This document shows positions 17,626 to 26,748 of a DNA stretch of 64,000 bases, piece after piece; position 1 is the stretch's first letter, and every line of letters starts with the position of its first letter. The notes beneath the pieces were generated by a model. That model was not told the DNA's origin, made no database searches, and saw only the letters and a list, made by a program, of their open reading frames with translations. Source of the stretch: Clostridiales bacterium DTU089 (GTDB lineage Bacteria > Bacillota > Clostridia > Oscillospirales > Acutalibacteraceae); assembly GCA_001513045.1 (NCBI GenBank), contig LFSB01000045.1, positions 1-64,000 of the forward strand, written 5' to 3'. The translations under genes were made by a program, and so were the position numbers.

Positions 17626-19915
17626 AGTTTATCTTCTTGCCGCAGTAAATGATATCAATGCCCTTGGTGTTACCGTGAATTTCGTATTTGTCGAGCTTCC
17701 CGTTCTTCCAGCTTATGTCAACCTTCACATTGCCTATCGCGCGCAGACCCTTTATCTCGCCGTCCTTCCACATGGCGGGAAGTGCGGGGAGAAGCAGAAT
17801 TTTTCCTTCACGTGACTGCATGAGCATTTCGGCGATACCGCTTGTTGCGCCGAAGTTTCCGTCAATCTGGAAGGGGGGATGTGCGTCAAACAGGTTCGGA
17901 TAGGTTCCGCCGCCCGACGAGTAGTTGAAGCCGGGGAAGCCGGTGGGACGAAGCTGCATATCAATGAGCTTGAGCGCATGGTCGCCGTCCTGAAGACGCG
18001 CCCAGAAGTTTATCTTCCAGCCGAGGCTCCAGCCCGTGCCGTTGTCGCCGCGTTTTTCAAGAGTCTTGCGGCAGGCGGCTGCAAGCTCCGGCGTATCCTC
18101 AGGGGTTATAAGGTGTGCCGGATGCAGGGCAAACAGGTGTGAAACATGCCTGTGATTGACTTCGCTTTCCTTTTCGTCATTGTACCATTCAAGCAGTCTG
18201 CCGTCATTTCCGGTTTTAAAGGGGAGCATCTTAGCCAGAGTGTCCTCAAGCTCCTTTGCGAATTTGCCGTCGGCTTTGAGCACCTTTGACGCACCTATGC
18301 AGTTTTTGAAAAGCTCCTTGACAATCGCCATTGACATGGTGGTAGTCTGCGAGATTGCGGTTCTTTCGCCGTTTTCGGCACTGATGTAATTGTTTTCGGG
18401 TGAGGTTGAGGGCGCAACGATTAGGTAGCCGTCCTTGTCCTCAACGAGTATATCAAGATAGAACTCTGCGGCCTTTTTCATCAGGGGATAGGCGGTGTTC
18501 TTCAGATATTCCGTATCGCCCGTGTAGAGATAATGGTCATACACATGTCTGCACAGCCAGCCGCCGGACATCGGCCAGAATGCCCATACGGGGCTTCCGC
18601 TTACCGGTGTGCTCATTCTCCAGATATCAACATTGTGGTGTGAGGCGAAGCCGTGTGCTCCGTAGTGCTCACGTGCGGTAAGCTCTCCTGTTACCGAAAG
18701 GTCCTTCACCATCCCGATAAGCGGGAGGTTCAGCTCCGGCAGGTCGCACATAAGAGTCGGCCAGTAGTTCATTTCGGTGTTGATGTTTACAGTGTAGTTC
18801 GAGTTCCACGGCGGGTCGGTCTTGTTGTTCCAGATTCCCTGGAGATTTGTCGGCTGAGTACCCTCGCGGGAGCCGGCAATGGTGAGATATCTGCCGTAGT
18901 TGAACAGCAGTGTGTATAAGCCTCTGTCCTTACCGCCCTCATTGTGGCGGACAAGGCGTTTGTCGGTGGGGATGTCCTCAACGCCGTCCGAGCCGAGGTC
19001 GAGGCAGACTCTGTCATAATATTTTTTATAGTCCTCAATATGCTCCGAGAGCAGCTTTGTATAGGGTATGCCGCATGCGCTCTTGAGAGTGTCAAGGCAC
19101 GGCTGCTTGTATTGCCTGCCCTGAGTGAAGGGCTGCTTGTCAAAGCCGTTAAAGGAGGTTTCGCAGGTGAAAAGTACGGTTGCCGCATCGGCTCCTTCTA
19201 TGCTTACGGAGCTTTTACCGTATACGGTTTTGCCCTTTTCGCTTATTACTCTCACCGCTCCGCGGAAGGCGATTCCCTTTTGCTCGGCAGCGGTCGGATA
19301 TTTTCCGCCGCGTCCCTTGAAATCAAGCATATTTCTGGTTATATCCGACGGGCACTGACCGTCGAGAATAAGTGCGGTATTTTCAACAAATACGGAGTTT
19401 CTGAGTCTGCTTTTCAGATTTATTGTAAAGCTTACGGCACCCTTTTTATCAGCGCTTATGCGCATAACAAACACATTGCGGGGGAACGAAATAAAGCTTT
19501 CACGGGTATAGGCTGTTCCGCCGAGCTCGTATTTTACGGTGTGCACCGCGTTTTCAAGGTCAAGCGTGCGCGAATATTTGCTTGCCCTGCCCTTGGGAAA
19601 GCTTATGTTCATGTCTCCGAAGGGTAAATACGCCTGCGACCAGCAGCTCAGGCAGCCCTCTTCAATGATTTTCTGCGCCTCGCACAGCTTTCCCGCAAGA
19701 GCAAGAGTCTGCGCCTTTTTGAAGTATTCTGCGCTGCCGTATTTTGTGTTGTCGCGGGGGTAGCCGCTCCATATTGTATCCTCATTGAGTGAAATTTTTT
19801 CGTTTGAAGCTCCGCCGAAGACCATTGCTCCGAGCCTTCCGTTGCCGAGCGGAAGCGCCTCCACCCACTTTTTCGCGGATTTTTTGTACAGTAAAAAAGA
19901 ACCGTCCTTAGCCAT
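17624..19915 (-). CDS. Glycoside hydrolase family 95 alpha-L-fucosidase
   Basis: A 763-residue GH95 enzyme. The N-terminal domain has '[19 protein letters not shown]' and '[11 protein letters not shown]'. The catalytic (alpha/alpha)6 barrel has '[14 protein letters not shown]' (~375), matching the Asn pair that activates water in this family, the general-acid Glu in 'PSTSPENNY' (~508) and an Asp in '[12 protein letters not shown]' (~684). No signal peptide is present, so it should act inside the cell on imported oligosaccharides. GH95 removes alpha-1,2-L-fucose or L-galactose with inversion. CGGAG before 19915 supports the start. Confidence 0.9.
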   Translation of the reverse strand: MAKDGSFLLYKKSAKKWVEALPLGNGRLGAMVFGGASNEKISLNEDTIWSGYPRDNTKYGSAEYFKKAQTLALAGKLCEAQKIIEEGCLSCWSQAYLPFGDMNISFPKGRASKYSRTLDLENAVHTVKYELGGTAYTRESFISFPRNVFVMRISADKKGAVSFTINLKSRLRNSVFVENTALILDGQCPSDITRNMLDFKGRGGKYPTAAEQKGIAFRGAVRVISEKGKTVYGKSSVSIEGADAATVLFTCETSFNGFDKQPFTQGRQYKQPCLDTLKSACGIPYTKLLSEHIEDYKKYYDRVCLDLGSDGVEDIPTDKRLVRHNEGGKDRGLYTLLFNYGRYLTIAGSREGTQPTNLQGIWNNKTDPPWNSNYTVNINTEMNYWPTLMCDLPELNLPLIGMVKDLSVTGELTAREHYGAHGFASHHNVDIWRMSTPVSGSPVWAFWPMSGGWLCRHVYDHYLYTGDTEYLKNTAYPLMKKAAEFYLDILVEDKDGYLIVAPSTSPENNYISAENGERTAISQTTTMSMAIVKELFKNCIGASKVLKADGKFAKELEDTLAKMLPFKTGNDGRLLEWYNDEKESEVNHRHVSHLFALHPAHLITPEDTPELAAACRKTLEKRGDNGTGWSLGWKINFWARLQDGDHALKLIDMQLRPTGFPGFNYSSGGGTYPNLFDAHPPFQIDGNFGATSGIAEMLMQSREGKILLLPALPAMWKDGEIKGLRAIGNVKVDISWKNGKLDKYEIHGNTKGIDIIYCGKKIN

Positions 19916-19946
19916 TTTTCACACTCCGTTCCGTTTTGTTATATCA

Positions 19947-19974
19947 ATTGTACATTACACCGCGTAAAAGTCAA
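19947..19974 (-). promoter_or_regulatory. Promoter of the GH95 gene
   Basis: Minus-strand TTGACT (19974-19969) and TACAAT (19952-19947) with a 16-bp spacer, about 30 bp upstream of the start. Confidence 0.6.
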
Positions 19975-20017
19975 CCGATAAGATGTAAAAATACTATATT
20001 TTTTAGGCGTTCACAGG

Positions 20018-20046
20018 TTGAATTTGAGTTTACAATGTGTTACAAT
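20018..20046 (+). promoter_or_regulatory. Promoter of the M28 peptidase gene
   Basis: TTGAAT (20018-20023) and TACAAT (20041-20046) with a 17-bp spacer, 29 bp upstream of ATG 20076. It diverges from the GH95 promoter. Confidence 0.65.
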
Positions 20047-20075
20047 GGCGTGTATATTGAAAGGGGTGTTCAATA

Positions 20076-21341
20076 ATGAAATCGGCATTGAACAGAATGA
20101 AGGACAAAAGTATAAATCTTGACGCGGCAGTGGAATATTCGGTAAAAAAGATTACCGATATAGTGTCCTCAATAGGACCCAGAGCGCCGGGAAGCCAGCA
20201 GGAGCTCAAGGCGCAGCAGTCAATGGCTGAGGATGTAAAAAAATGGGCAGACGATGTGAAAACCGAGGGCTTTACGGTTCACCGTCAGGCATTTATGGGC
20301 TTTATTCCGTTTACGGTTGCTCTCGCAATAGTTGCGACCTTCCTTTTCTGGTTTGACAAGACCCTTGCGGGCGCAATAGTCATTCTTATAGCCGCAATTC
20401 CGCTCGTTCTCGAGTTTCTTATGTATAAGCTTTTCCTTGACCCGATTTTCCCCGGTCATCCTTCGCACAACACCTTTGCCGTGCGCAAGGCAGCAGGGGA
20501 GACTAAGCGCCGTATAATCCTTGTCGGACATACCGATTCGCAGTTTGAGTGGACGCTCAACTACAAGCTCGGCGGCACTGGCATGAAGCTGTTCCTCATC
20601 CCCGCCGTTGTCGGACTTATCGCCTGCGGCATAGCAAACCTCGTAAAGTTTATAACACTCAATCTTGCCGGAGTAGAATCCGCCGGCGCCGATATGTTCT
20701 TTAAAATAGTCGGTATAGCATTGTTTGTGTTCTTCCCGTGCTATATAGGCTTCCTGTTCTTCCAGAATCCCTTCCGCAGCGTTCCCGGCGCTAACGACAA
20801 CCTCACCGGCTGCCTTACGGCAATGTCGGTTATGAAAACACTTGCCGAGAATGACGTGCGTTTTGAAAACACAGATATGTGTGTGCTGCTTACCGGCTCC
20901 GAGGAGGCGGGACTCCGCGGTGCGAAGGCGTTTGTCAAGGCTCATAAGAAGGAGCTTGACGATATGGAAACCGTTGTCGTTGCAATCGATACCATGCGTG
21001 ACCTTGAATATCTTGCGGTTTATGACCGTGACCTGAGCGGTACGCTCAAGCATGATTTGCAGGTTAAGACACTCGTCAAGAAGGCGGCGGCAAACTGCGG
21101 ACTTGACCTTCCCTATGCTTCAATATATCTCGGTGCATGTGATGCCGCGGCGTTTACTCAGGGCGGAATAAAGGCAACGGGCTTTGCGGCAATGGACCCC
21201 ACACCCCCTCGTTATTATCACACAAGGCTCGACACCTGCGAGCTGCTTATACCCGAGGCGATAAAGACCGGTATCGAGGTAATGCTTGAAACAGTCTGCC
21301 TTTATGATGAGGAAGGCCTGGACGCCTCTCTTACAAAATGA
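20076..21341 (+). CDS. Membrane-embedded M28-family metallopeptidase
   Basis: A 421-residue protein with an M28 zinc aminopeptidase fold. Candidate metal ligands are the His-Asp of 'VGHTDSQ' (~151), Asp of 'PGANDN', Glu pair of 'TGSEEAGLRG', an Asp in 'VAIDTM' and His of 'YYHTRLDT'. Hydrophobic segments at ~70-115 and ~175-230 interrupt the domain, which is unusual for the family and indicates membrane association. AAAGGGG precedes the ATG. The four genes from here to the ABC-F gene are closely spaced and end in one terminator, so they may be one operon. Peptide substrate unknown. Confidence 0.8.
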   Translation: MKSALNRMKDKSINLDAAVEYSVKKITDIVSSIGPRAPGSQQELKAQQSMAEDVKKWADDVKTEGFTVHRQAFMGFIPFTVALAIVATFLFWFDKTLAGAIVILIAAIPLVLEFLMYKLFLDPIFPGHPSHNTFAVRKAAGETKRRIILVGHTDSQFEWTLNYKLGGTGMKLFLIPAVVGLIACGIANLVKFITLNLAGVESAGADMFFKIVGIALFVFFPCYIGFLFFQNPFRSVPGANDNLTGCLTAMSVMKTLAENDVRFENTDMCVLLTGSEEAGLRGAKAFVKAHKKELDDMETVVVAIDTMRDLEYLAVYDRDLSGTLKHDLQVKTLVKKAAANCGLDLPYASIYLGACDAAAFTQGGIKATGFAAMDPTPPRYYHTRLDTCELLIPEAIKTGIEVMLETVCLYDEEGLDASLTK

Positions 21342-21364
21342 AAATCTGACACGGGAGTTTTTTG

Positions 21365-22237
21365 ATGTATTTCATTGTAATGGATCTCGAATGGAATAAC
21401 GCCTACAGCAAGAAGCTCAAGGGCTTTATAAACGAGGTAATCGAAATAGGAGCGGTAAAGCTTGACGAATCGCTTCAGGTGGTGGATACCTTTTCCATGT
21501 TTGTAAAAGCACAGCTGGGTAAAAAGCTTCATTCAAGAGTTAAGGAGCTTACAAACATCACCAATGAGGATATAAGAAGCGGTCTGCCATTTTCGCAGAC
21601 GATGTCCGAATTCAGGCGTTGGAGCGCCGGCGAGGACAACATAATTCTCACCTGGGGGGACTCGGATATCCGTGTCCTTATAGAAAACTTCAAATATTTT
21701 AACGGTATAACAGTTGTGCCTTTCCTTTCAAATTACGCGGATTTGCAAAAATACTGTCAGGCATTTCTGAATATTTCCTCCGCACAGCAGATAGGTCTTC
21801 TCAATGCCGCCGAGATGCTCGGTATAAGCGGAGCGGAGTATTCTCTCCACCGTGCGATAGATGACAGTATACTCAGCGTGCAGATATTCAAGGCCATATA
21901 CAATCCTCAGATGCTCGCTTCATATACCAGACATTGTGACGACAGCTTTTACCGCAGACTCTCCTTCCGTCCGCATCTCATAACCAACATGAACGACCCG
22001 CTGGTGGACAAAAGCAAGATGGCCTGCGTATGCGACGGCTGCGGAAAATACATGGAGCGCATAAGCGAATGGAACACGGTTAACCAATCCTTCAGAGCCT
22101 TGTTCTATTGCCGCGAATGCAAGCGGAAGATACGCTTCACCGTCCGCTTCAAGGAGTATTTTGACCGGGTGGATGTCAAATTCTCAAGTGTCCCGGTTGC
22201 GGACAAAAAGGACACCGAAAACGCAAATTTATCATAG
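21365..22237 (+). CDS. DnaQ-like (DEDDh) 3'-5' exonuclease with C-terminal zinc ribbon
   Basis: A 290-residue protein. The exonuclease motifs are 'VMDLEWN' (ExoI Asp-x-Glu), 'LTWGDSD' (ExoII Asp) and 'SLHRAIDDS' (ExoIII His...Asp). The layout resembles KapD-type exonucleases of Firmicutes. After the nuclease domain a C-terminal region has two Cys pairs, 'CVCDGCGKY' and 'YCRECKRK', likely to bind zinc. GGGAG 7 nt upstream favours ATG 21365 over the adjacent TTG. Substrate, RNA or DNA, is not known. Confidence 0.8.
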   Translation: MYFIVMDLEWNNAYSKKLKGFINEVIEIGAVKLDESLQVVDTFSMFVKAQLGKKLHSRVKELTNITNEDIRSGLPFSQTMSEFRRWSAGEDNIILTWGDSDIRVLIENFKYFNGITVVPFLSNYADLQKYCQAFLNISSAQQIGLLNAAEMLGISGAEYSLHRAIDDSILSVQIFKAIYNPQMLASYTRHCDDSFYRRLSFRPHLITNMNDPLVDKSKMACVCDGCGKYMERISEWNTVNQSFRALFYCRECKRKIRFTVRFKEYFDRVDVKFSSVPVADKKDTENANLS

Positions 22238-22255
22238 TAAACAGGGAGAAAATTT

Positions 22256-23215
22256 ATGTATCCTCTTGAGCTTGAGCCTGTATTAAAAGACATAATATGG
22301 GGCGGAGAACGCCTGAAAAACGAATTCGGCTTCAATACCGCGCTTGACAAAATTGCCGAGGCGTGGGTGCTGACCTGCCGCAACGAGGGCGATAATAAAA
22401 TACTTAACGGCGAGTGCTCCGGTATGCTTATGAGCGAATACACCGCAAAATACGGAAAAGCGGCTCTCGGCAGCGCGTCCGAGAAATACGGTGACTTCCC
22501 GCTCCTAATTAAGCTTATAGATGCGAAGAAGGACCTTTCCGTGCAGGTGCATCCGGATGATGAATACGCCCGCAGAGTTGAAAACTCCTTCGGAAAGACC
22601 GAGGCGTGGTATATTCTTGACTGCGATGAGGGCGCGCAGCTCGTCTACGGCTTTAAAAATGAAATCACAAAGCAGCAGTTCCGCGAGGCGATTGAAAACA
22701 ATACACTCATGGACTGTGTAAATACCGTCAAGGTAAAAAAGGGCGATGTCTTTTTTATTGATTCCGGAACGCTTCACGCAATAGGCTCCGGCATTCTTCT
22801 CGCCGAGGTTCAGCAGAACTGTAATACTACCTACCGCGTTTATGACTACAACAGGCTCGAAAACGGAAAGCCGCGCGAGCTGCATGTGGACAAGGCGGTT
22901 GATGTGACAAAAACCGTGCCTCCGCAGAGGGGCGGGGAGCCTGAGGGCGAAAGCGTCGATATAGGCGGCTGTACGCTCACGGCACTCACATCGTGCGAGT
23001 TCTTTTCAATGGAGCTTATGCAGGTTGAAAGCTCTGTCTGCATAGAGCCCGACGGTACCAGCTTCATTTCTCTGCTTGCGCTTTCGGGCGAGGGTGTACT
23101 CACCTGCGGAGATACCGAAATAAAACTGAAAAAGGGTACGAGTGTATTTGTTCCGGCGCAATGCCCGAGAATAAAAATCGAGGGTAAGACGGAAATACTT
23201 CGCAGTATGCTCTGA
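22256..23215 (+). CDS. manA: Mannose-6-phosphate isomerase, class I
   Basis: A 319-residue cupin enzyme interconverting mannose-6-phosphate and fructose-6-phosphate. Zinc-site residues lie in 'VQVHPDDEYA' and 'FGKTEAWYILD', and the signature 'GTLHAIGSGILLAEVQQ' follows. The length fits the short Firmicutes form. AGGGAG precedes the start. It lies between an exonuclease and an ABC-F gene, with no other mannose genes nearby. Confidence 0.93.
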   Translation: MYPLELEPVLKDIIWGGERLKNEFGFNTALDKIAEAWVLTCRNEGDNKILNGECSGMLMSEYTAKYGKAALGSASEKYGDFPLLIKLIDAKKDLSVQVHPDDEYARRVENSFGKTEAWYILDCDEGAQLVYGFKNEITKQQFREAIENNTLMDCVNTVKVKKGDVFFIDSGTLHAIGSGILLAEVQQNCNTTYRVYDYNRLENGKPRELHVDKAVDVTKTVPPQRGGEPEGESVDIGGCTLTALTSCEFFSMELMQVESSVCIEPDGTSFISLLALSGEGVLTCGDTEIKLKKGTSVFVPAQCPRIKIEGKTEILRSML

Positions 23216-23227
23216 TTCGGAGGAAAA

Positions 23228-25117
23228 ATGGCGATACTTACCGCGCAGAACCTCACCATGGGGTTCTCCGACAAATTGCTTTTTGACGGCGCCTCATTTG
23301 AGATAGGCGCCAATGACAGAGTGGGACTCGTCGGTGCCAACGGCGTCGGCAAGACCACTCTTTTTAAGCTTATCCTGAACGAGCTTTTACCGTCCGGGGG
23401 CGGAATTGCCCGCGCACGTGAGCTTCGGATAGGCTATATGGAGCAGTACAGCTGTGAGGACAGCGCCCGCAGCGTATACGACGAGGCGTTGCTTGCCTTT
23501 GCCGATGTTATAAAAATCGAGGACGAGCTTGAGGAAATTCGCGTGAAGCTTGAACGGCTCGGAGCGGATGACACTCTCATATCCCGTCAGGCTTACCTTA
23601 CCGATGAGTTTACGCGCCGCGAAGGGCTTACCTTCCGCGCCCGTACGCGCTCGGCATTGATAGGTTTGGGCTTTTCGGAGGCGGAGCTTTCGCTGCCGGT
23701 GGGGGCAATCAGCGGAGGTCAGAATTCAAAGCTGAATCTGTGCAAGCTTCTGCTTTCGGACTCGTCGCTCATGCTTCTTGATGAGCCGACAAACCATCTC
23801 GATATCGACAGCGTACGCTGGCTTGAGGATTTTCTTTCAAAATACCGCGGCGCCTTTATAATAATCTCGCATGACCGGTATTTCCTCGACCGCGCCACAA
23901 ACCGCACCATGGAAATAGAGCACGGACATATAAGCGTCACGGACGGCGGATATTCGCGGCATCTTGAGCTGAAGGCGGAGCGGCAGATTTTTATCGAGCG
24001 TGAGTATGAAAAGGCGAGCGCGGAAATAAAACGCATAGAGGGCATAATCGAGCAGCAAAAGCGTTTTAATCGTGAACGTAACTATATCACAATCGCAAGC
24101 AAGCAAAAGCAGATAGACCGCATAAAGCAGACGCTTGTTGTACCCGAGCGCGAGAATGCGGCGCTGAAATTCACATTTTCCGCAAAGGTTGTCAGCGGCA
24201 ACGAGGTGCTTGAGGTTTCCTCCCTTGCGAAGATATTTGACGGCAGAACGCTGTTCAGAAACGCAGATATGCTCATTGAACGCGGGGAACGGGTATTTCT
24301 GCTCGGCTCAAACGGAGTCGGCAAGAGCACGCTGCTTAAAATAATAAACCGGAAGCTGCGTCAGGATGACGGCTCTTTCCGCCTCGGCGCAGGGGTGAAA
24401 ATAGGGTATTTTGACCAGACAATATCAAACCTTAACGACTCAAACACCGTTCTCGATGAGATATGGAACGCATACCGTTCGATGACGGAAACCGAGGTGC
24501 GGAAGGCTCTTGCGGTTTTCCTGTTCAAGGGCGATTCGGTTTACAAAAAGGTGGGGGAGCTCAGCGGAGGCGAAAGAGCGCGTACGGCACTGCTGAAAAT
24601 CATGCTCTCCGGAGCCAATTTTCTTGTGCTCGATGAGCCTACAAACCATCTTGATATAAGCTCGCGTGAGGCGCTTGAAAACGCCCTTCTCGGCTATGAC
24701 GGCACGCTTCTTGCCGTCTCGCATGACAGATATTTTATTAACAAGCTCGCAAGCAGAATCATCTTCCTTTCCGAAAACGGAACCGAAACCTTCCCGGGCA
24801 ACTATGATTATTATTTTGAGCGCCAGTCTCAGCGCGAAAAGCCCTCTGAGCGCGAAAAAGAGGAAAAGAAGCCGAACGACTACAAGCTGCGAAAGGAGCT
24901 TGAAAGCCGTGAACGCAAGCGTCGTACACAGATGGCAAAAACCGAGAACGACATAGAAGCCCTTGAGACGGGCATTTCAGAAATCACCGAAAAGCTTTCC
25001 GAGCCGGAAACGGCAGCCGATTATGAAACGGTTCTCACACTCACCGAAGAGCTTACCCGAAAGAAGCAGGAGCTGGACGCTCTTTATTCTCTGTGGGAGG
25101 AGCTTGCGGCAGAATAA
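23228..25117 (+). CDS. ABC-F family ATPase (translation factor type)
   Basis: A 629-residue protein with two ATP-binding cassettes and no membrane segments. Walker A motifs are 'GANGVGKTTLFK' (~37) and 'GSNGVGKSTLLK' (~360); signatures are 'ISGGQNSKL' and 'LSGGERART'; Walker B motifs are 'LLDEPTNHLD' and 'VLDEPTNHLD'. A charged linker with 'FNRERNYITIASKQKQIDR' and a C-terminal coiled coil (~540-629) fit the YdiF-like group. ABC-F proteins act on the ribosomal E-site. No feature marks it as an antibiotic-resistance type. CGGAGG precedes ATG 23228. Confidence 0.92.
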   Translation: MAILTAQNLTMGFSDKLLFDGASFEIGANDRVGLVGANGVGKTTLFKLILNELLPSGGGIARARELRIGYMEQYSCEDSARSVYDEALLAFADVIKIEDELEEIRVKLERLGADDTLISRQAYLTDEFTRREGLTFRARTRSALIGLGFSEAELSLPVGAISGGQNSKLNLCKLLLSDSSLMLLDEPTNHLDIDSVRWLEDFLSKYRGAFIIISHDRYFLDRATNRTMEIEHGHISVTDGGYSRHLELKAERQIFIEREYEKASAEIKRIEGIIEQQKRFNRERNYITIASKQKQIDRIKQTLVVPERENAALKFTFSAKVVSGNEVLEVSSLAKIFDGRTLFRNADMLIERGERVFLLGSNGVGKSTLLKIINRKLRQDDGSFRLGAGVKIGYFDQTISNLNDSNTVLDEIWNAYRSMTETEVRKALAVFLFKGDSVYKKVGELSGGERARTALLKIMLSGANFLVLDEPTNHLDISSREALENALLGYDGTLLAVSHDRYFINKLASRIIFLSENGTETFPGNYDYYFERQSQREKPSEREKEEKKPNDYKLRKELESRERKRRTQMAKTENDIEALETGISEITEKLSEPETAADYETVLTLTEELTRKKQELDALYSLWEELAAE

Positions 25118-25131
25118 GCTCATATTTTTTC

Positions 25132-25166
25132 AGTCATCCGCATATTATTTTGCGGGTGACTTTTTT
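25132..25166 (+). terminator. Intrinsic terminator after the ABC-F gene
   Basis: Arms 25132-25142 (AGTCATCCGCA) and 25151-25161 (TGCGGGTGACT), with one A-G position and an 8-nt loop, then a run of six T. Confidence 0.85.
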
Positions 25167-25193
25167 ATGCTTATGAAAGGAAAGGGGAGCGCT

Positions 25194-25253
25194 TTGAAGC
25201 TGCTTTTAACTCCCCGGGAACAAAAATATGGAGCGCGAAATAAAAGAGCTTGA
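25194..25253 (+). CDS. Possible 19-codon leader ORF overlapping the spoIVFA-like start
   Basis: A TTG codon at 25194 follows the strong site AAGGGGAG and opens a frame 'MKLLLTPREQKYGARNKRA' that ends at 25253, past the start of the M23 gene at 25228. The M23 gene itself has only a weak ribosome site. The frame could be a translational-coupling leader, or the true N-terminus of the M23 protein cut off by a frameshift. Expression is not proven. Confidence 0.35.
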   Translation: MKLLLTPREQKYGARNKRA

Positions 25254-26115
25254 GGAATATTCCCGCGAATACCCTTCCGTTCGCCGCAGAGCAAAGAAGG
25301 ATACCGACGAAAAAAAAGAGCGCAAGGGCGATTATCTTGTAAAGGTTATAGCCGTGCAGAGCATAGTCTGCGCGGTTGCAGTGCTTTGTGTGCTTGCACT
25401 CAACAAGGTTGGAGGGGACATGTTTGACGAGTTTTCAAACGCTCTGCTTGAAAGAATGAGTGTATCCGTAACCGCGGCTCAGGCCAAGTCCGCATTTAAA
25501 TATATCGCACAGCTTCTTCCCGATGCTCAGCCGCAGACGCAGTCCGTCGGGGCGGTTGTGCCGGAGATAACGCAGCCCAAGGACGGTGAGGTGCTTGAGC
25601 CTGCCGATGAGCAGGTCAGTGCAACGCTTCCGGCGGTCGGCGGAGAGGATGTAATGTCCGGCTCAGCTCCTCCGGATGCGGCGGACGGAACCTCGCTATC
25701 CTCATACGGGATGAGCATGGCGATAACCGTTCCGGTGAACGGTCCGGTGACCTCCGGCTTCGGATGGCGCACGCATCCCGTCAACGGCACCTACGGCTTC
25801 CATACCGGCATTGATATCGGTGCAAACGAGGGTGACGCAATATTGGCGGCATATCCGGGCACGGTGTGCGAAGCGGGCTTTTCGGAAAACGGCGGAAACT
25901 ATATTGTTATTGACCACGGCAACGGTGTGCAAACGGGCTACTACCATTGCAGTGCGCTCTGTGTTGCTCAGGGCACGGTTATCCGCGAGGGGGAGAGAAT
26001 AGCCGCCGTGGGCAGCACGGGGCTTTCCACCGGGCCGCATCTGCATTTCGAGGTGCTTATAGACGGCATAAACTATGACCCGGCGTATGCGCTGAAAACC
26101 GCGGATGCGTTTTAA
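25228..26115 (+). CDS. SpoIVFA-like membrane protein with M23 (LytM) domain
   Basis: A 295-residue protein. A charged N-terminus is followed by one membrane helix (~37-57), a linker rich in Pro/Glu/Gln, and an M23 domain with 'SGFGWRTHPVNG', 'FHTGIDIG' and 'GPHLHFEVLI'. The zinc-ligand positions appear intact. The next gene, a site-2 protease, overlaps its end by 11 nt. In Bacillus the inhibitor SpoIVFA has a LytM-like domain and is encoded next to the sigma-K processing protease SpoIVFB, which is the basis for this call. Overall similarity cannot be tested here; a plain cell-wall peptidase is the alternative. Confidence 0.7.
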   Translation: MEREIKELEEYSREYPSVRRRAKKDTDEKKERKGDYLVKVIAVQSIVCAVAVLCVLALNKVGGDMFDEFSNALLERMSVSVTAAQAKSAFKYIAQLLPDAQPQTQSVGAVVPEITQPKDGEVLEPADEQVSATLPAVGGEDVMSGSAPPDAADGTSLSSYGMSMAITVPVNGPVTSGFGWRTHPVNGTYGFHTGIDIGANEGDAILAAYPGTVCEAGFSENGGNYIVIDHGNGVQTGYYHCSALCVAQGTVIREGERIAAVGSTGLSTGPHLHFEVLIDGINYDPAYALKTADAF

Positions 26116-26692
26116 AATAAAAGGTACGAGAGTGCGCATCGGCTGGACATTTTTTGCCGTACTCTCGCTTATGCTCGCGTTTTCCGGGGACGGTGCGGTG
26201 CTCATTGCGGCAGCTTCGGCATTTGCGCATGAGGCAGGTCATATAGCCTGCCTTTATGCGCTTTCCGGGCGTGCGGCATCGGTGGAGCTGGGGGCGTTCG
26301 GTATGCGTCTTACCCGCGGGAGCGATACGGCTTTGTCATATAAGGCGGATGCTGCGTGCGCGCTTGCCGGACCTGCGGTAAATCTCATACTTGCGCTTGT
26401 GCTTTGCTTTTTCGGTTCAGCCCTGCGCCGGGTGTCGGCAATAAATCTTGCACTCGGTATTTTTAACCTCCTGCCCGTCGGAGAGCTTGACGGCGGACGG
26501 GTGCTTTCTGCGTTGCTGTGCAGCAGACTTACACACACAGCAGCGGAGAGAGTATGTCTGCTTGTGGGGGTTGCGGTGCTGATTCCGGTCGCGTTTGCCG
26601 GGTTTTATATTCTGATTGACAGCGGATATAATTTTACTCTTCTTGCGGCGGCGGTATATATTTCAATAGGTTTGATAATGCGCGCGGCTTGA
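26105..26692 (+). CDS. SpoIVFB-like site-2 (M50) intramembrane metalloprotease
   Basis: A 195-residue multi-pass membrane protease. The zinc-binding motif is 'FAHEAGHIACL' (HExxH form, ~40) and the partner motif is 'NLLPVGELDGGRV' (~123-135, NxxPxxxLDGG). Length and motif spacing fit the SpoIVFB group, which cleaves pro-sigma-K in the mother cell of Bacillus. ATG 26105 lies inside the end of the M23 gene, so translation is probably coupled. The same gene neighbourhood, with a TIGR03960-like radical SAM gene following, is common in Clostridia (from memory). Confidence 0.85.
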   Translation: MRFKIKGTRVRIGWTFFAVLSLMLAFSGDGAVLIAAASAFAHEAGHIACLYALSGRAASVELGAFGMRLTRGSDTALSYKADAACALAGPAVNLILALVLCFFGSALRRVSAINLALGIFNLLPVGELDGGRVLSALLCSRLTHTAAERVCLLVGVAVLIPVAFAGFYILIDSGYNFTLLAAAVYISIGLIMRAA

Positions 26693-26717
26693 CATAATCG
26701 GGGCAACGGCATATAAT
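26689..26717 (+). promoter_or_regulatory. Consensus promoter of the radical SAM/DUF2344 pair
   Basis: TTGACA (26689-26694) and TATAAT (26712-26717) match consensus exactly with a 17-bp spacer. The -35 overlaps the stop codon of the spoIVFB-like gene. Confidence 0.85.
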
Positions 26718-26748
26718 TTACAAAAAAGATTACGGAGAGTACAGCTAT

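Noticed and set aside
20029..20058. Promoter TTTACA-18-TATATT before the M28 gene
   Set aside because: It would start transcription on top of the ribosome site; the TTGAAT-17-TACAAT pair just upstream fits better.
23228..25117. Antibiotic-resistance ABC-F gene
   Set aside because: The linker and C-terminal coiled coil resemble housekeeping YdiF-like proteins; no resistance neighbours are present.
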